Part shown: positions 1 to 10,917 of the stretch, piece after piece | Layout of the letters: each line of letters begins with the position of its first letter | Numbering within the stretch: position 1 is the first letter of the stretch | NCBI RefSeq assembly: GCF_000003605.2 | Contig: NW_003141812.1 | Coordinates: 36,587-88,911, forward strand | Source of the DNA: Saccoglossus kowalevskii | Taxonomy: Eukaryota > Hemichordata > Enteropneusta > Harrimaniidae | Direction: 5' to 3' | Length of the DNA stretch: 52,325 nt | Notes under the pieces: model-generated | Database searches by the model: none | What the model was told of the DNA's origin: nothing | Seen by the model: the letters and a program-made list of their open reading frames with translations, nothing else | Made by a program: the position numbers and the translations under genes

Positions 1-550
1 TATTTATGATGAAATCATTTATCCAAATAATCGGTGTAAAATTAATTGACCCCTTCTCACTAATCTATGGCGAAATGCCGATAATATATACACAGTTTGA
101 TTTTGCTCAAGTTACGCATGTCAAAATTCAAACCTGTGTGACGATCGCTACCCTTTATTAAACAAAGAAATTATAGAAACATACATAAAGATACAGAAAA
201 AAATGTTGCCTCTACAGTACTTAAGTGAAAGGTAGAATGTTGAAATGGTTTACCATTATTGGTTGAAACTGTAGACTTTGTTGATGGGAAGTTTAAATTA
301 TTAGAGGGGACTGGTCTTGGAATGCTGTTTTTAGAAAATAATTAAATAAAATTTAATAATGGATGAGAAGATTATAAAGCAAATATTATTTGAATGTAAT
401 CAGTAATTGTTTGTAAAAGATGAATTTGCATATATGCATGGTTTTATGATTGAAAAATGTAATAATATTTCATTACCAGAATTTTTCCTAGAAAGTGACA
501 TTTGAAATAATTAGGTACCGTATTTGCTGTATTAGTAATCTGTACAGAAA
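1..550. other. No recognisable feature (A+T-rich intergenic or intronic)
   Basis: I see no open frame with coding character, no splice-site pair and no repeat shared with the rest of the window here. The sequence is A+T-rich with short homopolymer runs. Confidence 0.6.
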
Positions 551-698
551 TGTACTGGGAAATACTTAATTTTAGCTTGGAATGAATTTTTCGAAATTTA
601 AATTGAACTCTGTGAAAATAAATTCCATGCAAAACATTCAAAAAGTCTTTTCAGCGAAAATTAATTCCAGCTAAAATAAAGTATTACTTTAACAGTAC
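551..698 (-). mobile_element. Family A MITE-like element, copy 1 (internally shortened)
   Basis: This copy carries the family A arms: a degenerate left arm and a right arm reading TTTTCAGCGAAAATTAATTC then AATAAAGTATTACTTTAACAGTA. Full copies are about 212 bp (see 3741-3952 and 15669-15880), so this one has lost internal sequence. The order of the arms shows the inverted orientation relative to the 3741 copy. It has no coding capacity. Confidence 0.8.
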
Positions 699-1150
699 TA
701 CTTTGATGTGATATTTGTATGAGGGATTTAGCTAAATGTTGAAAATATTCATCTGTCATTAAAATTAAAATGATTAGTGAGTTCCATTTCCAAAATATTT
801 TTTATTACATAAATTTAATTGAAATTTCTCTCCCATGTGCTTGGTGCATTCTGTTTTTTTTTTAGTTTAAATGTAATAATTGAGAACAATAAATAGCACA
901 CGTGACATCAACCATATACATTATAATGCAAGTTTTAATAATTCATCTTTGAATAAATTAAAAAAAAAATTACTAATGAAAGAGAGCTAAGATATGATGC
1001 TTCTTATATGCCAATGTGTTTATTTGTTATGACCTGACTGACAGAGTTTGAGACAGCCACACCATTAATACCTAGCTACAATGCTTTTATATATCATATG
1101 TAATATCCCATTACCAATTTTTTACCTTATATGATTTTTTCCACAAGGAC

Positions 1151-1315
1151 TTAAATCGGGATGGTCGTGACCTGCGCACGTGCGGGAATTAAGTCCCAAG
1201 CAACAATAACAACACTCGCTAAAAACGCAAAGGCTCATTGGTAGATGCTTGTTTGTAAACAATGACACGCTATGGCCATCTGACGCATGCGCAGGTGATG
1301 ATTCCCTCGCTTTAA
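1151..1315 (+). mobile_element. Family B MITE (TTAA-flanked), copy 1
   Basis: This element is about 160 bp and CpG-rich. Its left arm begins TTAAATCGGGATGGTCGTGA and its right arm ends GATTCCCTCGCTTTAA, so both ends carry TTAA. The subterminal inverted repeat is CCTGCGCACGTGCG against CGCATGCGCAGG. The core has CGCAAAGGCTCATTGGTAG and TGTTTGTAAACAATGACACG. Four other copies occur at 18294, 22409, 26035 and 42735 (split). TTAA at both ends is the target preference of piggyBac-type transposases, so a piggyBac-mobilised MITE is my inference. A 90-codon open frame through it on the minus strand is incidental. Confidence 0.85.
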
Positions 1316-1744
1316 TAAACATGCAAAGAACTTGAGTGTCAATATTAGTTTTGTGATATGTGGCTACTACATGACTCGTTTTATAATAAATCACACATTG
1401 TGCGAATTTCTGAGAAAGAGCATGTCAGCACCTGTATACTCGTGTTATATGGTTTATGTAGATTTAACGCTAACTATCAGTCTCTGTTGAGGTGACAGCT
1501 GCTGCCATAAATACCCAATTTATCTCCTTATGATGAAACAGTGGTTACAAACTGGATCCGAGTATTGAAAATTGGTTCATGTATGCGTAAGTTATTAAAT
1601 ATTCATGGTGTTCTGCCAAGGAAAATATATTAGTGTTGTGGCTGATCCACGTAACAGTGATCGTATGTTATCATTGTTTGTCTATAATAATGGGTGATTC
1701 ATGCAGTGGTGGTTATTTATGTTGTTACTTTAAAATACCTCGCT

Positions 1745-1890
1745 TAGAATTAATTTTTGCTATTTTCACTGAAGCGATGATTCATTTGAAAACAAAATCT
1801 AATGACTATACCTATTTTTCTATATTATACATTCATCTCGCCAAAAATTTTTTTCTGTGAAAAATAATTCCAGTTGAAATATTTTTATTA
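1745..1890 (-). mobile_element. Family A element, copy 2 (badly decayed)
   Basis: Order and spacing of motifs match inverted family A: GAATTAATTTTTGCTATTTT, CACTGAAG, a central TTCTATATTATACATTCATC, then GTGAAAAATAATTCCAGTTG. Both TACTGT ends are lost. It is recognisable only by alignment to intact copies. Confidence 0.6.
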
Positions 1891-2290
1891 GTCCAAGAAG
1901 CTTAATGCAATACTGAAAAAAAGTCCTGGTTACTTCCTCTCACATCACAGTTCAATAAGCCTTGTATAATTTATTACAGTTGAACGAAGTCCGCAAACAG
2001 TGAACGTTCCATGAATTTAAAACACAAGCTCTCTGTCAGTGTGTGTACATAAATAAAAAAGTGTTGATTCAGTGAGATACAAACATGGCACTAGAAAATG
2101 ATCCCCATGATACCAGAACAACCTGCGGAAATCGCAAATTGCACATACAAGTATTCACTCACACGTATCATCGCAATGTTTCCTTAAATGGCTTGTATGC
2201 CCCTCCCCGGGGCAATGAAATTAATAGCAATGTTGCATACAATTTACCATTTAAACATACTACCATTCATGTTATTCACAATGAACACTA

Positions 2291-2472
2291 CTGTAAAATC
2301 TGTATTCGAAACCGCGGCTTCTAATAAAATGGTACAATGCAACAGAGGGGATGCGACTTCTATTAGAGCATCTACGCATATAAGAAATTGTGAATGTTTG
2401 GTTCTCAATTGCTCAAAAAGAATTAGTGCGACTTATATCAGGGATGCGGCTTCTAATACAGATTTTATGGTA
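2291..2472 (+). mobile_element. Family F short repeat, copy 1, with an open frame shared by three copies
   Basis: This is an about 180-bp element with similar inverted ends: left CTGTAAAATCTGTATTCGAA, right GGCTTCTAATACAGATTTTA. Copies 2 and 3 lie at 31252-31440 and 47041-47200 on the minus strand. Translated in the same frame all three give a related peptide: NRGDATSIRASTH here, then LVLNCSKRISATYIRDAASN. Either this is a MITE whose frame is open by chance, or a fragment of a repeated coding sequence. I do not recognise the peptide family. Confidence 0.65.
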
Positions 2473-3740
2473 CTATTGAATAGGCATCAGTGGCTACGTA
2501 AATTTAACTTCAAATTAGGCACGGGAAAGATTGAAATTTTCTAAAAATGACGCCTAAATTAGAATATTTGAGCTGCTTCTTGTAATTTAACGCTAACATT
2601 TTTATTTGCGCACAATGCACTCACAGCTTCGTGTCAGCTGGGGATATTGATTTTGGTTTCTATTTATACTTTAATATGTACCTTCTTTTACTACACTGGA
2701 TGTTATCGTGTACGTAGTCTATTGTAAAGCTCACGTATACATGTTGTGTTCTTGTACATTTCATTGTACTTGCAATGTCTGTCAAGTTATGCACCGATCC
2801 CAGTCGGTAATAGTCCCATGTGAGGCTAGCGTAGCATTCAGCCAACTGTTCTGTCATAAGGAATCATAGATGTTTTCAGGGCAAATTTGCACGAGCAATG
2901 CCAATAGCAAAAATGTTTGACTTTGCCTTGAAAAATATACATAATTTTTTATGATCGATGAGTTTTGCTGAACGTGACAGTATCTTTAAAATGGCGAAGA
3001 AGCCTCATACATGACCACAAGCATCTTGGTTCTCTTACAAAGTGCCAGAATATTTCACCTTCAGAGTTTGCTTATTAAGGCCTGTTGTCATGGCTTTTGA
3101 TTGCATGAAGATACCTGAGTATACAAATCAATATTTCCACCATGGAGTTTATAATTTTGTGTGTTAGTAATCCTAAGACTGATTAATTATTAAATAAGTT
3201 GTTGTGAATGATAATAAGTGTGGTGACCATTATTTGGCATAGCGTACCTGGGCCCAGTGTTAAAGGCCGGTTACACTTAATTCCTGTTTGTTTTTTTGTA
3301 CATTATTAGGTATTTTGTGTCTTTTAATAGTGAGTCATAGTCTTTTTCTCTATAATTTATCTCTGATGTATCTATCAGTTATAGCGTGATATGTTTTGAT
3401 GCAGTTGATGAGGCGTCCATCAATACTTAAACTTCATAATAGGTATCATCCTTTTTTACTTTTCCTGTAGTGTGCGATGAAAAGGAAACTTTTTATGAGT
3501 ACAAAATTTGTGTTCTTGTTGTCATTGACTACAACATGAACTTTTTTCTTGTGGTTTTGCTCAGGAGGTAGTTTTGTAATTAGAAATTTGTTGCTATGTC
3601 CACATGCAGGAGTGTAAAGCATGTCTAACCTGGTCTATTTTCTTCTATTATTTGTATGTATAATCTTGTATTACACTGTAAAGGCATTAATTATTTGGTG
3701 GTTTTTAATTTTCTCGATAAGTATAATCCACTAAATTAAG
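2473..3740. other. No gene recognised
   Basis: About 1.3 kb with many stops in all frames. There is no repeat in common with other parts of the window and no convincing exon. Confidence 0.55.
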
Positions 3741-3952
3741 TACTGTGAAATACTTTATTTTCGCTGGAATTAATTTTCGCTGAAAAGGCTTTTTGGGAGT
3801 TTTGTATGGAATTTATTTTCACTGATTTTTTATGAGTTCAATGTGAAATATAGGAAAAAAAGTATATTCGCTGGATTTTATTTTCACGGAATCAGCCCTT
3901 CAGCGAAAATAGCGAAAATAAATTCCAAGCGAAAATAAAGTATTCTACAGTA
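3741..3952 (+). mobile_element. Family A MITE-like element, copy 3 (full length, reference copy)
   Basis: This 212-bp near-palindrome starts TACTGTGAAATACTTTATTT and ends AATAAAGTATTCTACAGTA. Left arm: TCGCTGGAATTAATTTTCGC then TGAAAAGGC. Right arm: CCTTCAGCGAAAATAGCG then AATAAATTCCAAGCG. Both ends have TA outside CTGT/ACAG, consistent with a TA target duplication as in Tc1/mariner-type MITEs (inference). The inside is made of degenerate units of the form GAATTTATTTTCGCTG in both directions, so the element looks like a short word reiterated before being mobilised. About 13 copies occur in the window, roughly 4-5% of its length. Confidence 0.9.
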
Positions 3953-4059
3953 CATGTGAAAATGTAAAATAACAATAGAACTCATTGTTTCTCAAGCATT
4001 GTTCATTGTTGACTTATTCATGAACCTAAAACCAAGTGAAATTGTTCAAAGCAACAAAA

Positions 4060-4101
4060 TAGTAAAATTAAACTCCAGTGAAAATAAATGATTTTACAGT
4101 A
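4060..4101. mobile_element. Possible family A end fragment
   Basis: The words AAACTCCAGTGAAAATAAAT and GATTTTACAGTA resemble one family A arm. It is only about 40 bp and starts just over 100 bp after a full copy, so it may be a decayed second insertion or chance. Confidence 0.35.
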
Positions 4102-5016
4102 ATGTAAATGTGACGGATGCTACCTAAAAACAGTGTATGCTCACACTAAAACACTTGTATCTGATCTGGGTTTATAGCCATAAGCGCAGTCGGATCTTGC
4201 TGAGCTTGAACTTGATAGGGCACCAAGTTTCAAGGCCAAATTTGAAATGAACTTATTTGAATAAAATAATTATAAAAAATGTTAGTTTTGAGCTGAAATT
4301 GACAAAATGAAAACTCAGACAGTAATTAAAGTATTAAAAAAAAAATTTGCATTAATCTTCCTATATATTTTTAAATTTTATTTCTCATGCCATATAAAAG
4401 TATATGCACCTCGGCAACTCTCTGCATTACTTTTATTGATCGTAATATTGGCAACGGTAATAAAGTATCAATACGAAACATTAATGGAGCAGAGTTCATT
4501 AGGTTTTTATTTTTACTAAGTCAACCAACCTCAGGCGTTGCGCCATCAGTTGAATTCCGTTTCTGGGAAACGTGACATACCTCTTCTAACTCAGCATTAA
4601 AAAATAGTTCTTTGTATTTAGTTTTACTGAGAAGTCTTAAAATCAAATATTCAAGTATCGTTATTTTTATAGACTTTTTGTATGTTGATGTAAGCACCAC
4701 AGTTTGCTTTCCATTTTGTGTTTGGTATGCCATTATGTTTGTAATTTATTTTCTCCAATTTAACACAGCCACATGCGTTATGGGTAGCATATGGTGTTGT
4801 GGTTGTCAATGTGTGAACAAACACTCAGAATATGTTCTAGAAAAGTTGAGTTCTACAGTTGGGATCATGTAGATGAGTGTTTGATTGTATTTTAGAAAAT
4901 CAACAGTTCCAAGCAGTAGCAATACACGTTATAAAAACCCTACTTTCTTTACGGCTGGTTATCACAGGAAAGCTTTGGTGAAATATGGCTACATGGATGT
5001 AGTAACTTGCACAAGC
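4102..5016. other. No gene recognised
   Basis: A+T-rich sequence with several frames of 60-90 codons that overlap each other on both strands and show no domain or splice context. I treat them as chance. Confidence 0.5.
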
Positions 5017-5610
5017 ACCAATCAGCATCTCTTCCATTCCAAAGAACCAATCAGCATCTCTTCCATTCCAAAGAACCAATCATCATGCCTCCCTTCCATC
5101 CATCCCAAAGAACCAATCATCATGCCTCTCTTCCATTCCAAAGAACCAATCAGCATGCCTCCCTTCCATCCCAAGGAACCAATCATCATGCCTCTCTTCC
5201 ATTCCAAAGAACCAATAGGCATGCCTCTCTTCCATTCCAAAGAACCAATCAGCATGCCTCTCTTCCATTCCAAAGAACCAATCAACATAACTTCCTTTCA
5301 TTCCAAAGAACCAATCAACATAACTCCCTTCCATCCCAAAGAACCAATCATCATGCCTCTCTTCCATTCCAAAGAACCAATAGACATGCCTCTCTTCCAT
5401 TCCAAAGAACCAATCAGCATGCCTCTCTTCCATTCCAAAGAACCAATCAACATAACTCCCTTTCATTGCAAAGAACCAATCAACATAACTCTCTTCCATT
5501 CCAAAGAACCAATCAGCATGCCTCCCTTTCATTCCAAAGAACCAATCAGCATGCCTCTCTTTCATTCCAAAGAACCAATCAGCATGCCTCCCTTCCATTC
5601 CAAAGAACCA
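5017..5610 (+). repeat. 33-bp tandem array (about 18 units), open on both strands, with a CCAAT motif per unit
   Basis: The unit is ACCAATCAGCATGCCTCTCT plus TCCATTCCAAAGA. The first two units are 29 bp and the third is 37 bp; the rest hold to 33 bp. Because 33 is a multiple of three and the unit has few stops, a 283-codon frame (4885-5736, plus; peptide unit HSKEPISMPLF) and a 238-codon frame (5083-5799, minus; unit FGMEERHADWF) both run through it. The first frame opens with a non-ATG codon and its non-repeat ends lack any domain. The 4-bp indels in the leading units shift frame, which argues against selection on a protein. Nearly every unit holds AACCAATCAG or AACCAATCAT or AACCAATAG-type sequence, close to the NF-Y consensus. 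Confidence 0.9.
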
Positions 5611-6000
5611 TTCAATGATCATATAGAAGCAGAGGATTTGTGTCCTAGTTCTCAAACAAGCCTGATGGATGGATTTACTTTCATGACTTTTACTTATGAA
5701 TATGTAAATCATAGCTTTCAAATTCAGGCCTTGTAGGTGTATTTTGCCAAGTATGTTTGTAGTATAGCCGGAATAAAAATTATGGTAATGATAATTCACG
5801 TCATATTATAACTTATGTAGCTAGAAGGTGTGCTGTCAGAATCCAATTTTCTAAAATCACTTGATGGCAAAAATAAATGGCCTATAGTACCTAAGAATTC
5901 TGACGCCATGTTTGTATAATTTGCAAAAATTGTATCACGCCATGTTGCATGCGTCAGTATCTTCTTACAGACCATCAGTATGAGATGTCAAGGTAGGTGT
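5611..6000. other. No gene recognised
   Basis: This is the flank of the 33-bp array. Both array-crossing open frames run out here without a recognisable domain, and no other repeat is seen. Confidence 0.5.
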
Positions 6001-6013
6001 AGGTCAAAGGTCA
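6001..6013 (+). promoter_or_regulatory. Perfect DR1 nuclear-receptor half-site pair
   Basis: AGGTCAAAGGTCA is two exact AGGTCA half-sites separated by one base, the site preferred by HNF4- and RXR-type receptors. It lies in otherwise featureless DNA and no promoter is visible nearby. A second DR1, GGGTCAAAGGTCA, is at 47365. Motif identity is certain; function is unknown. Confidence 0.45.
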
Positions 6014-6228
6014 CTTGTTTGTAATAAGATGTCATTACTGAAATTTTTAGTTTCAATTTTTTGGATTGATTGTTGAAAAAAGTTACAGAGAGAATACAAT
6101 TGGTATTTTTAGGCCCTGTTCAGACAAAGTTTTTAATTTGAGGGCTATTAATTTAGATGATGTCTATCTCTGTGTGTGTATCTGTTTGGAACTATTTTCA
6201 GACATGCTTTGACCAATCTCATTCATAT

Positions 6229-6361
6229 TTAAAGCGTGGTGGTCGTCGCGCAGCGCGTGTTCGAATTTCATGTAAATAAACAATGTATTTTACACGCGTT
6301 GTATACGTCGCTATGAGTTCCATATCGAACAGGACGCGGCACGACGACTGCCGCCCTTTAA
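6229..6361 (+). mobile_element. Family C MITE (TTAA-flanked), copy 1
   Basis: This 133-bp CpG-rich element runs from TTAAAGCGTGGTGGTCGTCG to GACTGCCGCCCTTTAA. Outer inverted ends pair GTGGTGGTCGTCGCG with CGGCACGACGACTGCC. The core has CATGTAAATAAACAATG and ACACGCGTTGTATACGTCGC. Copies lie at 14950, 29349, 29557, 43583 and, as a longer relative, 48602. Like family B it has TTAA at both ends and a Forkhead-type GTAAAYA core. Confidence 0.88.
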
Positions 6362-7063
6362 TGCTAAGAGCATGTACATGCATGATGGTTTACAAATATA
6401 TGTTGATTTTTATTTGTCATTTGATCAATTATGGCTGATTGGTGATCCTTTTGTCTGAAATCGTCGTCTGTAATCTTGTTCTGAACTGTTTCTCACAGAT
6501 GAACAGGTTATTTAGATATTACTAGCACTATAGCTAGGCTACTTGAGTGACTTACAACGAGTTGGACAAGTATTGATTCTAGTCTAGATTTGTAAGGATT
6601 TTCATATTCTATTCACCTGATTCATGTCGTTTCCTACTACAAGGAAGTAGGTGTAAAAATTACTTCTGGAGGTTTCTATTCTATTTTTAGACTAGCATAG
6701 TTTCAGCTTCAGAACACCTTGTTTAACCCTCTGAGCATAATCACATAATAGTTCTATTTATAGTCTGCTTTTGTCCACGTAAAATGTTGCGAAATTTTCA
6801 TATTGTTTGTTCAAAAATGAGAAGTAAGGTCACAATTTGTTTATTCGGTTCAAAATTAGGATTTAATTTGGTGAAATTTAAAAAAAATTCAAACAAATTG
6901 ACCCAAATTTGAGAGGAAAAAAAAACGGATTAGCAAACAAGAAACTCCTTATAACAAGAGATATGGTCTTCATCTTCAATTTACATTATTTCAAAAACAA
7001 CATGGTTCCCAGTTGTCTTAAAACCCAGAACAAATATTTTGTGAACATCCTTGCGACCTTGGT
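6362..7063. other. No gene recognised
   Basis: Mixed A+T-rich sequence. No repeats shared with the rest of the window and no exon-like frame. Confidence 0.5.
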
Positions 7064-7384
7064 CAGGGTCCATAGCGTTGGGAAAATCCTTTGAAAGTCT
7101 TTGGATTGTGTGAGGTCTGGAAAGTCTTTGAGTTGTCTTTAAATTACAGGATAAAATAAAAATCTTTGAAAGGTCTTTAAATTTCTTCATAGTTATTAAT
7201 TCATTTTAGAAAGGCTCGTTTTCTCCAGGGAACTACCATATCCTCAGCACTTTGATGAGCTTTGGTGATGATGTTGGCCTGAATTAAGGGTCAAAATGTC
7301 TTGGGGGGGGGGGATGCAAGAAAGTTTGGGAAATGATCTGGAAAAGTCTTGGAAATTATTTGGCTCTTGGTGCTATGAACCCTG
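7064..7384 (+). mobile_element. Possible hAT-like non-autonomous element
   Basis: The left end CAGGGTCCATAGC and the right end GCTATGAACCCTG are inverted copies (12 of 13 bases). TTGGT lies immediately outside both ends, a possible 5-bp direct repeat. The interior is full of GAAAGTCTTTGG and GGAAAAGTCTTGGAAA words and an 11-G run. A CAGGG terminus is typical of hAT elements, but those make 8-bp duplications and I can match only 5 bases, so the superfamily is an inference. Confidence 0.55.
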
Positions 7385-8162
7385 TTGGTGTATTATTAAG
7401 AAATTCAGTAAAGTTCAGAAGATTAAAAAAATACTTTTATTAAAATTTTAAAATTGTTTCATTTCCTAAAGGAGGTACATTTACATTATGTAATGTGTGG
7501 TATATGTAAATAAATAATATTACTAGTATTGATAATAATAATGATAATAATAAGCATATCCCATCACCATGATCCTATCCCTGTGCTACAGCTGCACATG
7601 TGTACTTGAGAAAGTAAATGCTTTATGAAGCATCATTGATTTTATTCAAACTGCCGGACCATGGCACCAAATTGCCCACTGTTGCTGCACCCTCAACCCC
7701 CCAGCGTGTCTTTCATTTGAACACTCATGAAAAAAGAAGCAGAATGACGAAACTTGTGTCACGCTGATAACATGCAACCCTACCCAGCAATTTGAAGACA
7801 CATGGCGTACCCAGATGGGGGTTCAACCCTCCCAACATGGTAGTAGGATGATAAATAGCAAATATTACATAGATGCAGCGAATATACATGTACAATACTC
7901 ATTTTATGATCTCTCCATTATTGCAAGCAAAAACATTTGACATCATGGGCTCATATCCAAAGACTTCAAAACATAGTTTGTTTGGTGATTTATCAATATA
8001 TTTCCTGAATCTTACTATGTGAATTTTAATATTTTGGGGTTTTTGGTATACATGTATATATCATCAAATAGTTTATTAGCTTGCTCATAGTATTTTTATA
8101 TGCATAGAACTGTAAATGAACAATAATTTCTTTGGAAAAATCACTTGTGCAATACTTGTACA
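7385..8162. other. No gene recognised; short ATA/AAT-rich simple repeat
   Basis: Contains an AATAATGATAATAATAAG stretch near 7537 and, near 7805, TACCCAGATGGGGGTTCAAC, which looks like a transposon end but has no partner that I can find. No coding signal. Confidence 0.45.
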
Positions 8163-8989
8163 TCTATATATCTATCTATTATCTATTTATTTATTCCGAT
8201 TTTGACAAATCTATATATTTATTTCGATTTTGACATATTTATATATTTATTTCGATTTTGACATATCTATTTATTTATTCCCATTTTGACATACATGTAT
8301 CTATTTATTTATTCCGATTTTGACATATCTATTTATTTATTTCGATTTTGACATATCTATATATTTATTTCGATTTTGACATATCTATTTATTTATTTCG
8401 ATTTTGACATATCTATATATTAATTTCCATTTTGACATCTATTTATTTATTCCCATTTTGACATATCTATTTATTTATTCCCATTTTGACATGTCTATTT
8501 ATTTATTCCGATTTTGACATACATGTATCTATATATTTATTTCGATTTTGAGATATCTATATTTATTCCCATTTTGACATACATGTATCTATTTATTTAT
8601 TCGGATTTTGACATATCTATTTATTTATTCCCATTTTGACATATCTATTTATTTATTCCGATTTTGACGTATCTATATATTTATTTCGATTTTGAGATAT
8701 CTATATTTATTCCCATTTTGACATATCTACGTGTATATATTTATTCCAATTTTGACATGTCTTTATTTATTCCCATTTTGACATATCTATTTATTTATTC
8801 CAATTTTGACATATTTATTTATTTATTTATTTCAATTTTGACATGTCTATTTATTTATTCCAATTTTGACATGTCTATTACATGTATTTATTCCAATTTT
8901 GACATGTCTATTTATTTATTCCAATTTTGAGATATCTATTTATTTAATTCGATTTTGACATATCTATTTATTTATTCCAATTTTGACTA
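8163..8989 (+). repeat. 28-bp A+T-rich tandem array (about 29 units)
   Basis: The unit is CGATTTTGACATATCTATTT plus ATTTATTT; exact 28-bp spacing is seen, for example between 8343 and 8371. Variants alternate TTCGATTTTG, CCGATTTTG, CCCATTTTG and CCAATTTTG, and some units carry an ACATGTATC insertion. The CCAATTTTG form is concentrated at the right end, as expected if units expand locally. An 88-codon frame at 8664-8930 is only the translated repeat. Confidence 0.92.
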
Positions 8990-10186
8990 ACAGAGCAGTC
9001 TGAGTTCACCCTGTAAACAGACTGGTGCAATTACCATACAATACATTGAACTTTGGAGGCATTGTAACTAATATTGGTAGGTAACACTATATCCGGGTGG
9101 TATATGATCACACAGTGGTGGCAACAGCGTTATCTTAGTGAGTTTCCTGTTGTGGGGGTGCTCAGTGATGAACCAGACATAAAAATAACATAATCACTGA
9201 GTCATCAGAAGGTAAACACTCCTGAACTACTGCTTCACACCCACTGGTTTTCAACTCTAAGTAGACATAAACTATGAACAGTCTAACCGTGAACATTGTC
9301 TTGACTGCGGTTTTTAATAGAAGACTTCTCATCTTATAATCAGCGTAATTGGTACCCTTCCCTGTTCCAAGACTTCATTTCTCTTCATCTTCAGATCTTG
9401 ATTGTGTCAAATTTGCTCTCTTCTTATCGTTCGGGGAACATCATCAACTTTTCAAGCTCTGATTAAATCCATAGCAAAGATTTACGCTGTGCTTATTATG
9501 ATGCTTATCTTCCTGTAAGGAAATCATGATCTTCCAAAACACGGACTGTTAGATTTGATCAGGCTTCTTAAGACGTCAGCTTATAAATTCCTTCTCTGTT
9601 GCCTCGTACTTTAAAAGATCAACTGATATGCCTCGTATCTGTCTCAGTATTACTGTCATCATAGTTGTCAATTTCACAAGTGAGAATTACATAGTCGGTC
9701 TTGTATTATAATCTGTTTTGGATCAAGCTGTTCCTTTCTCCAGGGGATTCAGTCCATTACTGCTAATATTGCCAATCATCTAGAGACATTTTACAAAAGT
9801 AAACTTATTATTATTCCTAAGTAATGAAATTTATCCAAGGTCATTGGTGAGTATTGATTTTCTTCTTGTTGTCTTAACTAGTTGAGTGACAGTCCAATTT
9901 ATTCACCATTCACGAATTAAAACCTAAAGTTGTTTTTTTTTAATTTAGATCAAAACATGTTGGTAATGGGAAATTATGTTCATTTAGTTAGAAATTATCA
10001 CAAAGAAAATTATTAAATTATTTTTTTGGGGAAAAAATTATGGACTTGTATGTTTAAAAGTTAATCTCCAGTTTTATATGCGTCATTGACCTTGTCCTCA
10101 TCAGGTGGTTAGGTAGCTCCATACCTCCTTGTCAGTTCATTAGTTCATGCTGTTTTGGAAGTGCCAAAAAATTAGTTAGAACTTAG
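8990..10186. other. No gene recognised
   Basis: About 1.2 kb with slightly higher GC around 9000-9800 and stretches rich in pyrimidines. No consistent exon with splice sites could be found on either strand. Confidence 0.45.
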
Positions 10187-10510
10187 GTTCTATTTCATAG
10201 AAACATTTATAAATTGGAATGCTGTTTCTGTAGTATTTGTAGTACACTATTAAAAGATGGTGGTAGTTTTTGTTCATACTGTATGAGACCCATATCTCCT
10301 GCATGCGTAGCACAACAACCTTTATGTTGGAAAGGATATTACACATCATATTCATTATACTTGCATTATTCATGCAATCAGAAAACAGATAATTTTTCAA
10401 ATCCACAATGTTACAATGGTTTAGATGGCCATTTCAAGAGTCCCTATATTTCATGTTTTTCTCTCACTCAGGAAAATTTGTTTAGTAAAATGAAATCATT
10501 CCAATACTGA
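10187..10510 (+). CDS. Candidate cysteine-rich terminal exon, zinc-ribbon-like spacing
   Basis: The frame is open from 10187 to the TGA at 10508-10510, with no ATG before its cysteine motif, so it would have to be an internal or terminal exon. A possible splice acceptor is TTTCATAG ending at 10200. The first part has CSICSTLLKDGGSFCSYC, that is C-x2-C-x10-C-x2-C, the spacing of a zinc ribbon. It is followed by further cysteines in PACVAQQPLCWKG and LHYSCNQ, then a hydrophilic tail ending MKSFQY. Codons look protein-like (few rare strings, mixed residues), unlike nearby chance frames. I do not recognise the family; a processed or decayed copy is possible. Confidence 0.28.
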   Translation, partial: VLFHRNIYKLECCFCSICSTLLKDGGSFCSYCMRPISPACVAQQPLCWKGYYTSYSLYLHYSCNQKTDNFSNPQCYNGLDGHFKSPYISCFSLTQENLFSKMKSFQY

Positions 10511-10917
10511 CTGAACATAGGTACTTTGAGTGCTTAATGTAAATATATGACTCAAATAAGGTGATTATGTCACCGGGGTACCCATAAACGTTTGTCAACA
10601 TGACGCTAATACTTTACCAGAAGGTACTTGGAATGAAAACTGTCACATATTTCAGAATTCATTCCAATTTTTGATTTATATACAGTTGATAAATTTGATT
10701 TATCAACTCCTAGATATCTCAAAACAGGACATAATTTCCATTACCTACAGGTCTTGATTGATCTTGCTGGGAAAATATATATAAAAAAAAAATTACTTTG
10801 TGAAAGATGACATCAGTACAGTTTGGCTTGGTCAAAGGTTAAAAATGACTGATTGTCAGGCATCCAGTGACAATGGATGTACATCAGTTCAGAAATAAAT
10901 ATCCTGTATATTTTTAT
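10511..10917. other. No gene recognised
   Basis: Intergenic-type sequence between the candidate exon and the 200-bp satellite. TGGTCAAAGGTTA near 10829 is a weak DR1-like match. Confidence 0.45.

Noticed and set aside
2085-2324. Plus-strand 79-codon frame with a good Kozak start (AAACATGG) and an in-frame upstream stop
   Set aside because: It runs into the family F repeat at 2291, overlaps another frame, and has no donor of good quality or recognisable residues. Kept only as a weak possibility.
5083-5799. 238-codon minus-strand repeat protein
   Set aside because: It is the antisense of the 33-bp array; opposite frames are equally open and the leading units contain frame-shifting indels.
8163-8989. 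A CRISPR array (regular 28-bp repeats)
   Set aside because: Units are directly contiguous with no unique spacers, and the surroundings are eukaryotic.
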